Assembly (NCBI GenBank): GCA_041485905.1
Contig: JBGPKK010000037.1
Location: forward strand, 1-33,275
DNA: 33,275 nt
Source of the DNA: JAHFUI01 sp041485905
GTDB lineage: Bacteria > Acidobacteriota > Vicinamibacteria > Vicinamibacterales > CAVVIG01
Reading direction: 5' to 3'
Both the position numbers and the translations under genes were made by a program. Position 1 is the stretch's first letter, and the number at the start of each line of letters is the position of its first letter. Below, one piece after another: positions 8,360 to 16,436 of this stretch. The notes beneath the pieces were generated by a model, which did not search any database, had not been told where the DNA came from, and was given only the letters and a program-made list of their open reading frames with translations.

Positions 8360-8871
8360 CGGCGCTCAGCCTTATGATGATGCATAATGTGCTGTATCCG
8401 GCGCCGGTTCGTCACAAACGCGAGCGCGAGCTGGTAGGCCGCCGTCGCCAGAACCACCGCGCATAGCAGCGACCCCACCGTATACGGCCACATGAGCGGC
8501 GTCATGATGACGAAGAGCCGTCGCCAGAACTCGCCGTGAAACAGCGACAGCGCGAACAGCGTGCCCAGCTTCGCGCGCAAGTCGGGTGGCAGAGGGTGCC
8601 CCGTGAGCTCGGCTCCCGCCATGGTCGCAATCGCGTAGTACGGCGCGAGGAACATCGGCAGGTTCGAGTACACGCCCAGCAGCATGGCCACCCGGTTCAG
8701 GTTGAACAAAAACGCCACGACGATCGCCAGCAGCGTGTGTAACCCGAGAAACGGCGAAAACCCGAAGAAGACCCCGACGGCAAACGCCGCCGCCGTGCGC
8801 TCGGGTGTGTCCTCGATGTGCAACAACCCATCCAGCCAGCGGCGGACGAGCGCGCGGGTCAGGTGAATCAT
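8356..8871 (-). CDS. DUF2062 membrane protein
   Basis: A 171-residue integral membrane protein. The glycine/proline-rich opening FAVGVFFGFSPFLGLHTLLA and the segment NLPMFLAPYYAIATMAGAEL are characteristic of DUF2062, whose biochemical role is not established. Three to four hydrophobic segments are visible, ending with a basic tail (TNRRRIQHIMHHHKAERR). It overlaps both neighbours by four bases (ATGA with thiL upstream and with the 3D gene downstream), so thiL, this gene and the 3D gene form one tightly coupled transcript. Confidence 0.85.
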   Translation of the reverse strand: MIHLTRALVRRWLDGLLHIEDTPERTAAAFAVGVFFGFSPFLGLHTLLAIVVAFLFNLNRVAMLLGVYSNLPMFLAPYYAIATMAGAELTGHPLPPDLRAKLGTLFALSLFHGEFWRRLFVIMTPLMWPYTVGSLLCAVVLATAAYQLALAFVTNRRRIQHIMHHHKAERR

Positions 8872-9941
8872 CGGAAATGGCTGTACCCCCGCGGCAGCGG
8901 CCGGTCCGCGCCGTTCTGGCGCAGAACGAGCGCGCGATCGGCCGTGCAGGCGCCGATCCGCGTGAGCGGCGTGCCGCCATGCCGCTCGGCGGCTTTCAGG
9001 CGCCCGTGCATCCGCGGTCTGGACGCGATCAGCAACTCGTAGTCGTCGCCGCCGACGATTGCTTCGAGCACCGCCTCGGCGCCGCGATGCTCGAACCAGC
9101 GGCGAGCCTCCGCGTCGAGCGGCAGCGCGGCCTCGTCGATGATCGCGCCGACACCGCTCGCCTCGGCCAGTTGTCGCACCGCGTCCGCCAGCCCGTCACT
9201 CAGATCGATACACGCCGTGGCGGCACGATTGCGTCCGAGGAGCGATCCCAGCCGCAGGCGAGGCTCGGGGTAGAGATACCGCTGGACCAGCGGGTCATCA
9301 GTCGCCGGTCCCGGCTCGACTGTTGACTTGAGTTTCTGAAGCCCCGCCGCCGCGCTCCCCACCGTCCCGCTGACGTAGAGATCGTCGCCGGCTCTGGCGC
9401 CCGCGCGCGTCAGCGCCTGCCGGCGTTTGACGGTGCCGAGGACCGTGATGTCGATGACGAGCGGTCCGTTTATCTGCGTAAGGTTGCCGCCCGCGATGGC
9501 GATCCGTGATCGCGCCGCCAGCGCAATCAGACTGTCCATCATCTCGCCGAAGTCGGTCAGCGGCAACGATCGCGGCAGGGCCAGCGAGATCAGTGCGAGC
9601 CGGGGCGTCGCGCCCATTGCGGCAAGATCGCTCAGGTTGGCCGCCAGCGCGCGATGACCGATCGCCGCCGGCGGCGTGAACGCGCGATCGAAATGCACGC
9701 CGTCGACGAGGGCATCGACGCTCAGAACTTCAAGGCGGTTGCGCTCCGGCTCGACGACGGCCGCATCGTCGCCGATGCCGACCGCGATCCAGGCGGGCGC
9801 GGGAGGCAACCGCCCGCTGATGCGGGCGATGAGCTCGCGCTCGGTGAAATCAGAGACGGAGGCTGGAGGCTTGGGGCTGGAGGCTTGGCGAGCGCTTTCC
9901 CCAGTCCCCAGACTCAAGTCCCCAGCCTCTTCACTTCGCAT
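8868..9941 (-). CDS. thiL: Thiamine-monophosphate kinase
   Basis: Phosphorylates thiamine monophosphate to thiamine diphosphate with ATP, the last step of the cofactor pathway, in the cytosol. Motifs are FTERELIARI near the usual N-terminus, GIGDDAAVVEP, VDGVHFDRAFTPP, LAANLSDLAAMGATP, and CIDLSDGLADAV. The protein has 357 residues, longer than the usual 310-340, because about 30 residues (rich in S, P, G) precede the conserved start. That extension is the translation of a family D repeat. No ATG, GTG or TTG codon lies between the repeat and FTERELIARI, so initiation must be upstream, most simply at the ATG 9941 that overlaps the rny stop by 11 bases. Confidence 0.92.
   Translation of the reverse strand: MRSEEAGDLSLGTGESARQASSPKPPASVSDFTERELIARISGRLPPAPAWIAVGIGDDAAVVEPERNRLEVLSVDALVDGVHFDRAFTPPAAIGHRALAANLSDLAAMGATPRLALISLALPRSLPLTDFGEMMDSLIALAARSRIAIAGGNLTQINGPLVIDITVLGTVKRRQALTRAGARAGDDLYVSGTVGSAAAGLQKLKSTVEPGPATDDPLVQRYLYPEPRLRLGSLLGRNRAATACIDLSDGLADAVRQLAEASGVGAIIDEAALPLDAEARRWFEHRGAEAVLEAIVGGDDYELLIASRPRMHGRLKAAERHGGTPLTRIGACTADRALVLRQNGADRPLPRGYSHFR
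9859..9930. repeat. Hairpin repeat, family D (GGAGGCTTGGGGCT)
   Basis: Left arm GAGGCTGGAGGCTTGGGGCT and following bases (9859-9887); right arm rich in CCCCAG words (9897-9930). It lies inside the 5' coding end of thiL, directly after the rny stop. A related element is at 15641-15703. Confidence 0.7.
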
Positions 9942-11505
9942 AGTCCACGGCGCGCGTCTCGCGAATGACTGTGACCTTGATCTGCCCGGGGTACTCGAGC
10001 TCGCTCTCGATGCGCCGCGCGATGTCCTTGGACAGCCAGATCGCTTCCTCGTCGGACACGTTCTCGCTCTCGACCATGATGCGGATCTCGCGGCCGGCCT
10101 GCAGCGCGAACGATTTCGACACGCCCTTGAACGAGTCGGCGATCCCTTCGAGCTTCTGGAGTCGCTTGACGTACGACTCGAGGATGTCGCGGCGCGCGCC
10201 GGGCCGGGCCGCCGAGATGGCGTCGGCGGCCTGCACGATCATCGCCTCGAGCGAGGGCCAGCCGATATCCATGTGATGCGCCGCCATGGCCATCACGACC
10301 GCCTCGCTCTCGCCGTGCTTGCGCAGGAAGTCGATGCCAATCTGCAGGTGCGTCCCTTCCATCTCGCGGTCGATGGCCTTGCCGATGTCGTGGACGAACG
10401 CGGCGCGGACGGCGACGTGCGCGTCGAGGCCGACCTCGCGGGCCATGATCCCCGCCAGCCGCGCGACCTCTGCGGAGTGGGACAAGACGTTCTGCCCGTA
10501 GCTGGTGCGGTACTTCAGCCGGCCCATGAGGCGCTGAATTTCCGGGTGCAGATCGTGGAGGCCGAGCTCGAACGCGACAGCCGCGCCTTCCTTCCGCATC
10601 GCTTCGTCGGTCTCTTCCTTCACTTTCTGGACGACCTCCTCGATGCGCGCGGGGTGAATGCGGCCGTCAGCGATGAGCCGCTCGATGGCCTGCTTCGCGA
10701 TCTCGCGGCGGTACGGATCGAAGCCCGACAGGATGATCGCGCCTGGCGTGTCGTCGATGATGAGATCGATGCCTGTGGCGAGCTCGAGCGCGCGGATGTT
10801 GCGTCCCTCGCGGCCGATGATCCGGCCCTTCAGATCGTCGCTCGGGAGATCGACGACCGAGACGGTCGTTTCAATCGCGTGCTCGGCGCCGCACCGCTGG
10901 ATCGCTTCCGTGATGTAGTGCTTGGCCCGGTCGACGGCCGTTTCGCGCGCCTCGGCGTCAAGCCGCTTGAGCAGGTTGGCCGAGTCATGGCGCGCCTCGC
11001 CCTCAATCTGTTTGAGCAGGAGCTCCTTGGCTTCTTCGGCGGTGAGGCTGGCGACCCGCTCGAGCTCGTGCTGCTGCTGGGCGACGAGCTTTTCGTATCT
11101 GGCGGCGGCGGCGGCGGACGACTTCTCGCGCTCGCCGACGGTCAGGTCGCGCGCGGTCAGCTCCTTCTCAAGGCGATCGATGGCGCTCTGGCGGTCTGCC
11201 AGCGTCGATTCGCGGCGGCCCAGCGTTTGTTCGAGGGCGGCGGCGGATTGCTTCGCCTGGCTCGCCCGACGCTCGGCGTCCATCACCAGCTCGTGCGCCT
11301 TTTCCTTGGCTTCGAACAGCGCCTCTTTCCTGCGCGCTTCGGCGTCGCGCTCGGCGTCTCTGATGGTCCGTTGGGCCTGTTCCTCGGCGCGCCCGATGGT
11401 TTCAGCGGCGATGCGCTTGCGGTTCGCCACCCACACGGCGAACGCGAGCCCCGCGATCACCAACGTGACGAGGAGGTTCAGCAGAAGCGCGTATATCGGC
11501 AGCAC
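9931..11505 (-). CDS. rny: Ribonuclease Y
   Basis: A membrane-anchored endoribonuclease of 524 residues that starts mRNA decay. The order is typical: an N-terminal transmembrane helix (about residues 4-27), a long charged coiled coil (about 30-200), a KH RNA-binding domain with GREGRNIRALE near 230, and an HD phosphohydrolase domain with HSAEVARLAGIMA and HDIGKAID near 330-370. Length matches the family (about 520). The start is a GTG at 11505 preceded by AAAGGA. The gene follows zapA and the 6S RNA; its stop overlaps the start of thiL. Confidence 0.95.
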   Translation of the reverse strand: MLPIYALLLNLLVTLVIAGLAFAVWVANRKRIAAETIGRAEEQAQRTIRDAERDAEARRKEALFEAKEKAHELVMDAERRASQAKQSAAALEQTLGRRESTLADRQSAIDRLEKELTARDLTVGEREKSSAAAAARYEKLVAQQQHELERVASLTAEEAKELLLKQIEGEARHDSANLLKRLDAEARETAVDRAKHYITEAIQRCGAEHAIETTVSVVDLPSDDLKGRIIGREGRNIRALELATGIDLIIDDTPGAIILSGFDPYRREIAKQAIERLIADGRIHPARIEEVVQKVKEETDEAMRKEGAAVAFELGLHDLHPEIQRLMGRLKYRTSYGQNVLSHSAEVARLAGIMAREVGLDAHVAVRAAFVHDIGKAIDREMEGTHLQIGIDFLRKHGESEAVVMAMAAHHMDIGWPSLEAMIVQAADAISAARPGARRDILESYVKRLQKLEGIADSFKGVSKSFALQAGREIRIMVESENVSDEEAIWLSKDIARRIESELEYPGQIKVTVIRETRAVDYAK

Positions 11506-11599
11506 GCGTGACGTCCTTTCCCTGACCCACGTCGGGCTGGCTGGGTCGGCGCCGCGCGCGGGGAAACCCCGCGATAGTCATGAGAGGGAGCGAAACGAA

Positions 11600-11833
11600 A
11601 AGGCCCCGCTTTGCCGTGTGGGGAGGTCGATGAACCTGCGTAAACAGGTGGAACCGCTCAGAAAAGCCGCGCTTTAGGCTTCCTCGCACAGAGGCATGCA
11701 CACCACGCGGCGTCGCGACTCACTTTGATGGAACGTTGGCTCAAACGAGCCTTCCGCCATCACGCGCAAAGCAGGGAACTCAAACTCTTTGCGGATCTTA
11801 GTCTCTGGCACCTGGGAGTGCAAGGCGGGGAGC
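11600..11833 (-). ncRNA. ssrS: 6S RNA (RNA polymerase regulator), predicted
   Basis: The 339-base gap between zapA and rny has no gene but folds like 6S RNA. The ends pair: CCCCGCCTTGC (11830-11820) with GCAAAGCGGGG (11614-11604), 10 of 11 positions, followed by CCTTTTCGTTT, a U-rich end. In the middle (11705-11674) the string GCATGCCTCTGTGCGAGG then AAGCCTAAA closely follows the E. coli 6S segment GCATGCTCGGTCCGTCCGAG, AAGCCTTAAA. The place directly after zapA is also the classical one. 6S RNA mimics an open promoter and binds the housekeeping holoenzyme. At about 230 nt it is a little long, and exact ends are estimates. Confidence 0.75.
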
Positions 11834-11844
11834 ATCAGCCCGCC

Positions 11845-12138
11845 TCACGTCATGAGCACCCGATCCAGCAGCCGTTCGAGCTCGCCGGCGCGTTCGGCGA
11901 TCTGCCCGTCACGCGCGTGGTTGGTCTCGCGGCAGCGGAAGAGCTCGTCGGCGATGTTGAGCGCCGCGAGCACCGCGAGGCGAACCGAATCGCCGGTCGG
12001 CGTCGAATCGGTGGCCGCGCGCAATTTTTCCTCGACGTAGGCCGCGAGCCGCGCGACGTACTCCGGATCGAGCGAAGTGCGGATGGGATAGCGCTGGCCG
12101 CTGATCTCCACGGGGACGACGCGGTCTTGGGCAGTCAT
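11845..12138 (-). CDS. zapA: Cell division protein ZapA
   Basis: A 97-residue protein that cross-links FtsZ filaments at the division ring. The N-terminal globular part is readable as VPVEISGQRYPIRTSLDPEY with VARLAAYVEEKL, followed by the conserved LAALNIADELFR and a C-terminal coiled coil (GQIAERAGELERLLDRVL). It starts at ATG 12138, 37 bases after the ZapB-like gene, with a family K repeat in the gap, and is followed directly by the predicted 6S RNA. Confidence 0.9.
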   Translation of the reverse strand: MTAQDRVVPVEISGQRYPIRTSLDPEYVARLAAYVEEKLRAATDSTPTGDSVRLAVLAALNIADELFRCRETNHARDGQIAERAGELERLLDRVLMT

Positions 12139-12140
12139 CG

Positions 12141-12174
12141 TGTCTTTGTCACCAAGGTCCCCAGGGTCCCCAGG
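12141..12174 (-). repeat. Word repeat, family K (GGTCCCCAGGGTCCCCAG)
   Basis: Tandem GGTCCCCAG words fill the gap between the ZapB-like stop and the zapA start; a single copy in this window. Confidence 0.5.
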
Positions 12175-12175
12175 C

Positions 12176-12454
12176 TTACAGATTCAGTGCCTCGAGCTGG
12201 TCGAGCATGTCGGTGACGCGCGTGCGAATGGCGTCGCGCTCGCCGCGAAGCGACGCCAGCTCGTCGGCCATCCCTTCACCGGCGGTCAGGCGGGCGCGCA
12301 TCGCGTCGAGCTCGCGGGACAGGCGCTGGTTTTCTTCCGCCGTCCGCGCCTGATCCGCCTTCATGCGGTCGACCATCGCGACGAGAAGCTTCACCTTCTC
12401 CTCGAGCCGATCGATCGGTTCGAGCTCCACACCGCGAGTCGCTGTTTTCGCCAT
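12176..12454 (-). CDS. ZapB-like coiled-coil protein
   Basis: A 92-residue protein, almost entirely coiled coil (heptads from about residue 14: IDRLEEKVKLLVAMVDRMK ... LSRELDAMRARL ... MLDQLEALNL). It has the size and composition of ZapB/DUF904 proteins, which join ZapA at the division ring, and it lies immediately before zapA. The start ATG at 12454 is 14 bases after the pheT stop. Coiled coils are weak evidence of homology, so the ZapB call rests mainly on position. Confidence 0.75.
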   Translation of the reverse strand: MAKTATRGVELEPIDRLEEKVKLLVAMVDRMKADQARTAEENQRLSRELDAMRARLTAGEGMADELASLRGERDAIRTRVTDMLDQLEALNL

Positions 12455-12468
12455 GTCTGATCCTCGAC

Positions 12469-14556
12469 TTATCGCTGAATGGCTGCGTGCTCCCGCACGA
12501 GGCTCGCCAGAATCAAATCGACGCTGGCCTGGATGTCCGCGTCGGTTAACGTGCGATCCGGGGCCTGAAACGTCATCCTGACCGACAGGCTCACGGCGCC
12601 GTCCGGAATCCCTTTGCCTTGATAGCGATCGAAAAAGGTGACGCCGACCAGCGGCGCCGGCGTCTTCTCTCCGGCGGACTGAATGGTGCCACGAATGATC
12701 TGCGCAGGCAAGGTGTCGGCGACGACGATCGACAGATCGCGCACGACGAAGGGATGACGCGGCAACGGTCTGACCTCCTCCGCCCCTTCTACGCGGGCGA
12801 GCCACAGGGCATCGAGGCTCAACTCGGCAACGAACAACCGGTCCTGCTGCGGCAGGCCGCGCGCGTCGCAGATCTCGGGGATGATTTGTCCCATCGCACC
12901 GAGAGGCGTTCCCGACGAGTGGCCCGACGCCGCGACAAGGCGAGCCGCCTGGCCCGGCACGAGAAACGTCGCGTCGCCGGGCTCGACGCCGAGCGTCACG
13001 CCGAGCGCCGCGCACAGCCGCTCGACGATGCCTTTCACGTCGAAGAAATCGACGGCCCGCAATCCGCCAGACCAGTGAACCGCCGCGGTGGACCCGGTCC
13101 AGGCGACGGCAGCCGCGCGCGTTTCACCGTGCGCCGCGAACCGTGTGCCGATTTCAAAGAGCCCGACATCCTCGCGGCCATGCCGTCGATTGTGCGCGAC
13201 GGCGTCGATGAGACCGGGGATCAACGACGGCCGTAACGTATCGAACTTGGCGGATAGCGGATTGGCGATGCCAATCGGCCGACCGGCGCCCACCTCCGCG
13301 AACGCTTCGGCCGCCCGTGCCTCGATGAATCCGAAGGTGACCGCTTCGGTCAGGCCGGCCGCGGTCAACACGCGGCGGACCAGGTTGTCGCGCGGAATGC
13401 GCGGATCGGGCGCAGCCGCCGGAGTCGTGACGACCGGAAAGGTCGCCGGCAGCTTCTCGAACCCGTAATGCCGGCCCACTTCTTCGATGAGATCGACTTC
13501 CCGCAGCAGATCCACCCGGAACGTGGGAGCGGACGCGTCCCATCCGTCGGCGGTCGGGTCCACGGCCAGGCCCAGCGCGCGGAGGATTCTTTCGACGTCT
13601 CGATCCGGCACCGTCGCACCCAGGACCGCCGCGAGCCGGACGCGCCTCAAGTGGATCGCTATCGGCTGGCGCTTGCTCGGGTACAGATCGATCAGGGGTC
13701 CAACGATCCGGCCGGCCCCGATCTGGTCTATCAGGTCTGCGATCCGCTGGAGCGCCACCACAGGCGCACTGCTGTCTGCGCCGCGCTCAAAACGAGACGA
13801 AGCCTCCGTCTTCAGACCGAGGCGTTTGCTCGTGCGCCGGACCGCTGCGGGTGTGAAGTACGCGCTCTCGAACGCCACGATCCGTGTGGCCGGTGAGACC
13901 TCGGCGAGCGCGCCACCCATCACGCCGGCCACCGCCTGCGCCCGATCGCGATCGGCGATTACCAGCATGTCGGCGTCCAGCCTGCGATCAACGCCGTCCA
14001 GCGTCTTGATCGGTTCTCCCGGTGTCGCGCGCCTCACACGGATCCTGGCGCCCGCCAGCTTGTCGAGATCGAACGCGTGCGTGGGATGGCCCAACTCGAA
14101 CAGGACGTAGTTGGTGATGTCAACGATCGCGCTGATGGGCCGCACGCCGGCCGCATGAAGGCGCGTCGTCATCCAGGGCGGGGACGCCGCGTCGGTCACT
14201 TCGGCGACGGCGGCTGCGTACCGTGGACACAGCTCTGCATCCTCTATCGTGACGCCTACGGCAGAGGTCTTTCGAGTATCTGGTTCGGCGTTTTCCTTCG
14301 CGGGCGGCTTCGGTCCTGCCGCCGGGATCGGTTTGAGCGGCACATCGAAGAGCGTCGCGACTTCGCGGGCCAGCCCCACGACGCTCAGGCAGTCGGGTCG
14401 GTTGGCGGTGACCTCGAAGTCGATCACGGCGTCGCCGTCGCCGAACGGCTCGATGGCGGCCACTTCGAATCCGCGGAGGCCGAGCCCTTCGGCGATCTCC
14501 ACGGGGGAAGCCGTCACATCGACGAAGTCGCGCAACCAGGAGACGAGTAGACGCAT
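12469..14556 (-). CDS. pheT: Phenylalanyl-tRNA synthetase beta subunit, short form
   Basis: Beta chain of the alpha2-beta2 enzyme that charges tRNA-Phe. It has 695 residues. It opens MRLLVSWLRDFVDV and then passes straight from GLRGFEVAAIEPFGDGDAV to DFEVTANRPDCLSVVGLARE, so the OB-fold tRNA-binding (EMAP-like) domain of about 110 residues found in the 800-residue form is absent. The B3/B4 editing region (PISAIVDITNYVLFELGHPT), B5 region and the C-terminal FDX-ACB anticodon-binding domain (RHPFVVRDLSIVVADTLP to the end) are present. pheS ends six bases upstream of its start. The loss of the OB domain is known in shorter PheT lineages, so it is not a sign of decay. Confidence 0.95.
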   Translation of the reverse strand: MRLLVSWLRDFVDVTASPVEIAEGLGLRGFEVAAIEPFGDGDAVIDFEVTANRPDCLSVVGLAREVATLFDVPLKPIPAAGPKPPAKENAEPDTRKTSAVGVTIEDAELCPRYAAAVAEVTDAASPPWMTTRLHAAGVRPISAIVDITNYVLFELGHPTHAFDLDKLAGARIRVRRATPGEPIKTLDGVDRRLDADMLVIADRDRAQAVAGVMGGALAEVSPATRIVAFESAYFTPAAVRRTSKRLGLKTEASSRFERGADSSAPVVALQRIADLIDQIGAGRIVGPLIDLYPSKRQPIAIHLRRVRLAAVLGATVPDRDVERILRALGLAVDPTADGWDASAPTFRVDLLREVDLIEEVGRHYGFEKLPATFPVVTTPAAAPDPRIPRDNLVRRVLTAAGLTEAVTFGFIEARAAEAFAEVGAGRPIGIANPLSAKFDTLRPSLIPGLIDAVAHNRRHGREDVGLFEIGTRFAAHGETRAAAVAWTGSTAAVHWSGGLRAVDFFDVKGIVERLCAALGVTLGVEPGDATFLVPGQAARLVAASGHSSGTPLGAMGQIIPEICDARGLPQQDRLFVAELSLDALWLARVEGAEEVRPLPRHPFVVRDLSIVVADTLPAQIIRGTIQSAGEKTPAPLVGVTFFDRYQGKGIPDGAVSLSVRMTFQAPDRTLTDADIQASVDLILASLVREHAAIQR

Positions 14557-14562
14557 GCGTGG

Positions 14563-15639
14563 CTAGTACGGAAACTGCTCGAGGAACCTCAAGTCGTTTT
14601 CATAGAACAGCCGGATGTCTTCGATCTGATATCGCAGGATCGCGATCCGCTCGATGCCGATGCCCCAGGCGAAGCCGGTGCAGCGCTCCGCGTCGTAGCC
14701 GACGGCTTCGAAGACCGCGGGGTGCACCATGCCGCACCCGCCGATCTCGATCCACCCGGTCTTCTTGCACATCGCGCAGCCGGCGCCGTCGCACCGCCAG
14801 CAACTGAGGTCGATTTCGGCGCTCGGCTCGGTGTAGGGAAAGAAGCTCGGACGAAACCGCACGCGCGCCGCCGGGGAAAACATCTGCCGCGCGAACGCCA
14901 GCATTGTGCCTTTGAGGTCTGCGAGCGAAAGGCCTTCGCCCACGGCCAGTCCCTCGATCTGTCCGAAGGCGGGCGAGTGGGTGAGGTCGAGATCGTCGCG
15001 GCGATACACGCGGCCGGGCACGACGATGCGAATCGGCGGTGTGTGCGCCTGCATGTAGCGGATCTGCATCGACGAGGTGTGCGTGCGCAGCAGCGTGCGC
15101 CGGTCCGTGGGCGAGTCGCCGGAGAGGGGCGCCGCGAGATACAGCGTGTCCTGCATGTCGCGCGCGGGATGTCCCGCGGGCATATTGAGCGCGTCGAAGC
15201 AATGCCACTCGTCCTCGACTTCCGGTCCCTCGACGACCGCGAATCCCATGCGCGTGAAAATCTCCTCGAGGCGGTCGCGGACGAGCGTGAGCGGATGCCG
15301 ATGGCCAAGCGGCGGTACGCGACCCGGAAGGGTGACGTCCACGGCGCCTGCGGATCGGCCTCGTGCCCGGCCTTGGACGACGGCTTCAGCCTGCCACTCT
15401 GCCCACAACGCTTCGACGCCTTTCTTCAGCTCGTTGGCCCAGCGGCCGATCTGCTTCTTCTGGTCGGGCGGCGCGGTCCCAATCATCTGCATCCAGGACG
15501 CGACGATGCTGTTCTTGCGGCCGAGGAAGCGGTCGCGGACCGCCTGCGCGTCGCGCGTAGACTTCGCCTGCGCGAGGTCCGACTTGAACTGTGCAACGAG
15601 CTCGGCGACCGATTCCGGGTTGGGAGGACGCGTGGACAT
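14563..15639 (-). CDS. pheS: Phenylalanyl-tRNA synthetase alpha subunit
   Basis: Catalytic chain of PheRS, 358 residues. An N-terminal helical region (about 1-100) is followed by the class II core: HPLTLVRDRLEEIFTRMGF (motif 1 region), VEDEWHCFDALNMP, RTHTSSMQIRYM, VYRRDDLDLTHSPAFGQIEG (motif 2 region) and GFAWGIGIERIAILRY (motif 3). A Cys-rich insert CWRCDGAGCAMCKKTG (about residue 280) could bind zinc; a comparable knuckle occurs in related PheS proteins. It starts at ATG 15639, separated from rplT by a family D hairpin, and runs into pheT after six bases. Confidence 0.96.
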   Translation of the reverse strand: MSTRPPNPESVAELVAQFKSDLAQAKSTRDAQAVRDRFLGRKNSIVASWMQMIGTAPPDQKKQIGRWANELKKGVEALWAEWQAEAVVQGRARGRSAGAVDVTLPGRVPPLGHRHPLTLVRDRLEEIFTRMGFAVVEGPEVEDEWHCFDALNMPAGHPARDMQDTLYLAAPLSGDSPTDRRTLLRTHTSSMQIRYMQAHTPPIRIVVPGRVYRRDDLDLTHSPAFGQIEGLAVGEGLSLADLKGTMLAFARQMFSPAARVRFRPSFFPYTEPSAEIDLSCWRCDGAGCAMCKKTGWIEIGGCGMVHPAVFEAVGYDAERCTGFAWGIGIERIAILRYQIEDIRLFYENDLRFLEQFPY

Positions 15640-15640
15640 G

Positions 15641-15703
15641 GAGGCTAGAGGCTAGAGGCTGGGAAAGGCAACCCAAGCCTCCAGACCCCAGCCTCCAGCC
15701 TCG
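15641..15703. repeat. Hairpin repeat, family D, between rplT and pheS
   Basis: Left arm GAGGCTAGAGGCTAGAGGCT (15641-15660) and right arm ending CCCCAGCCTCCAGCCTC (15673-15703) pair imperfectly. The element exactly fills the 68-base gap between the rplT stop and the pheS start. Confidence 0.75.
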
Positions 15704-15707
15704 AATG

Positions 15708-16088
15708 TTAGGCGCGCGCGGCTTTAACCGCGATGTTCGCCGCGGCCTTGGCCTGCCTGGCGAGCGTGGCAAACGCCGCGGGGCTCGAGATGGCGAGCTC
15801 CGACAGGCTCTTGCGGTCGAGCGTCACGCCGGCGTTTTTGAGGCCGCTAATGAACTGGCCGTACGTGAGGCCCTGCTCGCGCGCGGCGGCGTTGATGCGG
15901 ACGACCCACAGCCGGCGGAAATCGCGCTTCTTGCGGCGCCGGCCGACGAACGCATACTTGAGCGCCGTGTCGACCGATTCCTTCGCGGCCCGGTACAGCT
16001 TGCTCTTATTGGCGTAGTACCCCTTCGCTAGGCCCAGCAGCTTTTTGCGCTTGGCGCGCCGGACTGTTCCTCTTTTTACACGCGACAT
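15708..16088 (-). CDS. rplT: Ribosomal protein L20
   Basis: Large-subunit protein of 126 residues needed for early 50S assembly. It begins MSRVKRGTVRRAKRKKLLGL with AKGYYANKSKLYRAAKESV and contains RRKKRDFRRLWVVRINAAAR, all diagnostic. The C-terminus is slightly extended by an alanine/lysine tail (AKAAANIAVKAARA). It lies in the conserved infC-rpmI-rplT order. A family B repeat separates it from rpmI. Confidence 0.97.
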   Translation of the reverse strand: MSRVKRGTVRRAKRKKLLGLAKGYYANKSKLYRAAKESVDTALKYAFVGRRRKKRDFRRLWVVRINAAAREQGLTYGQFISGLKNAGVTLDRKSLSELAISSPAAFATLARQAKAAANIAVKAARA

Positions 16089-16104
16089 CGCTCTGACTCC
16101 TGTA

Positions 16105-16165
16105 ATACAAAACGCACAATGTCAAATGCCGCACAACGCATTCTGCATTGTGCATTCGGCATGTC
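16105..16165. repeat. Word repeat, family B, between rpmI and rplT
   Basis: Contains AACGCACAATG, then ATGCCGCACAACGCA and TGCATTGTGCATTCGGCAT, which pair with a small bulge. The words match the element at 5836-5885. Confidence 0.7.
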
Positions 16166-16172
16166 GGTTTTC

Positions 16173-16379
16173 CTATTTGTAGGGCAGCATCCGCGCGATT
16201 TTCCGGGCGTCGACGTCGGCCACGGTCGTCGTCCCGCGCAAGCCCCGTTTCTGTTTCCTGGTTTTGCTGCCCAGGATGTGCTGCTTGAAGGCTTTCCCAC
16301 GCAGAAACTTGCCATTCTTGGTCCGCTTGAAGCGCTTGGCGGCGCCGCGGTGTGTCTTGATTTTCAGTTTTTTCGGCAT
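16173..16379 (-). CDS. rpmI: Ribosomal protein L35
   Basis: A 68-residue, very basic large-subunit protein: MPKKLKIKTHRGAAKRFKRT, then KNGKFLRGKAFKQHILGSKT, ending RKIARMLPYK. Length and sequence are typical. It lies between infC and rplT as in most bacteria. Confidence 0.96.
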   Translation of the reverse strand: MPKKLKIKTHRGAAKRFKRTKNGKFLRGKAFKQHILGSKTRKQKRGLRGTTTVADVDARKIARMLPYK

Positions 16380-16400
16380 GTCGCTCGTTCCCCGCTCGGG

Positions 16401-16428
16401 TCAACACAAAGGACACGACCAAAGTGTT
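16401..16428 (+). repeat. Word repeat, family A, between infC and rpmI
   Basis: TCAACACAAAGGACACGACC followed by AAAGTGTT. The ends AACAC and GTGTT can pair. Same words as at 1155 and 30686. Confidence 0.55.
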
Positions 16429-16436
16429 AGACGTAC

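Noticed and set aside
9676..11511. Plus-strand open frame of 611 codons opposite thiL and rny
   Set aside because: Antisense to two well-supported genes; it reads as low-complexity Arg/Leu/Asp-rich sequence typical of high-GC shadows.
12469..14556. Short PheT (no OB-fold domain) as a broken gene
   Set aside because: All other domains are intact and a 690-700-residue PheT is known from some lineages, so this is a family variant.
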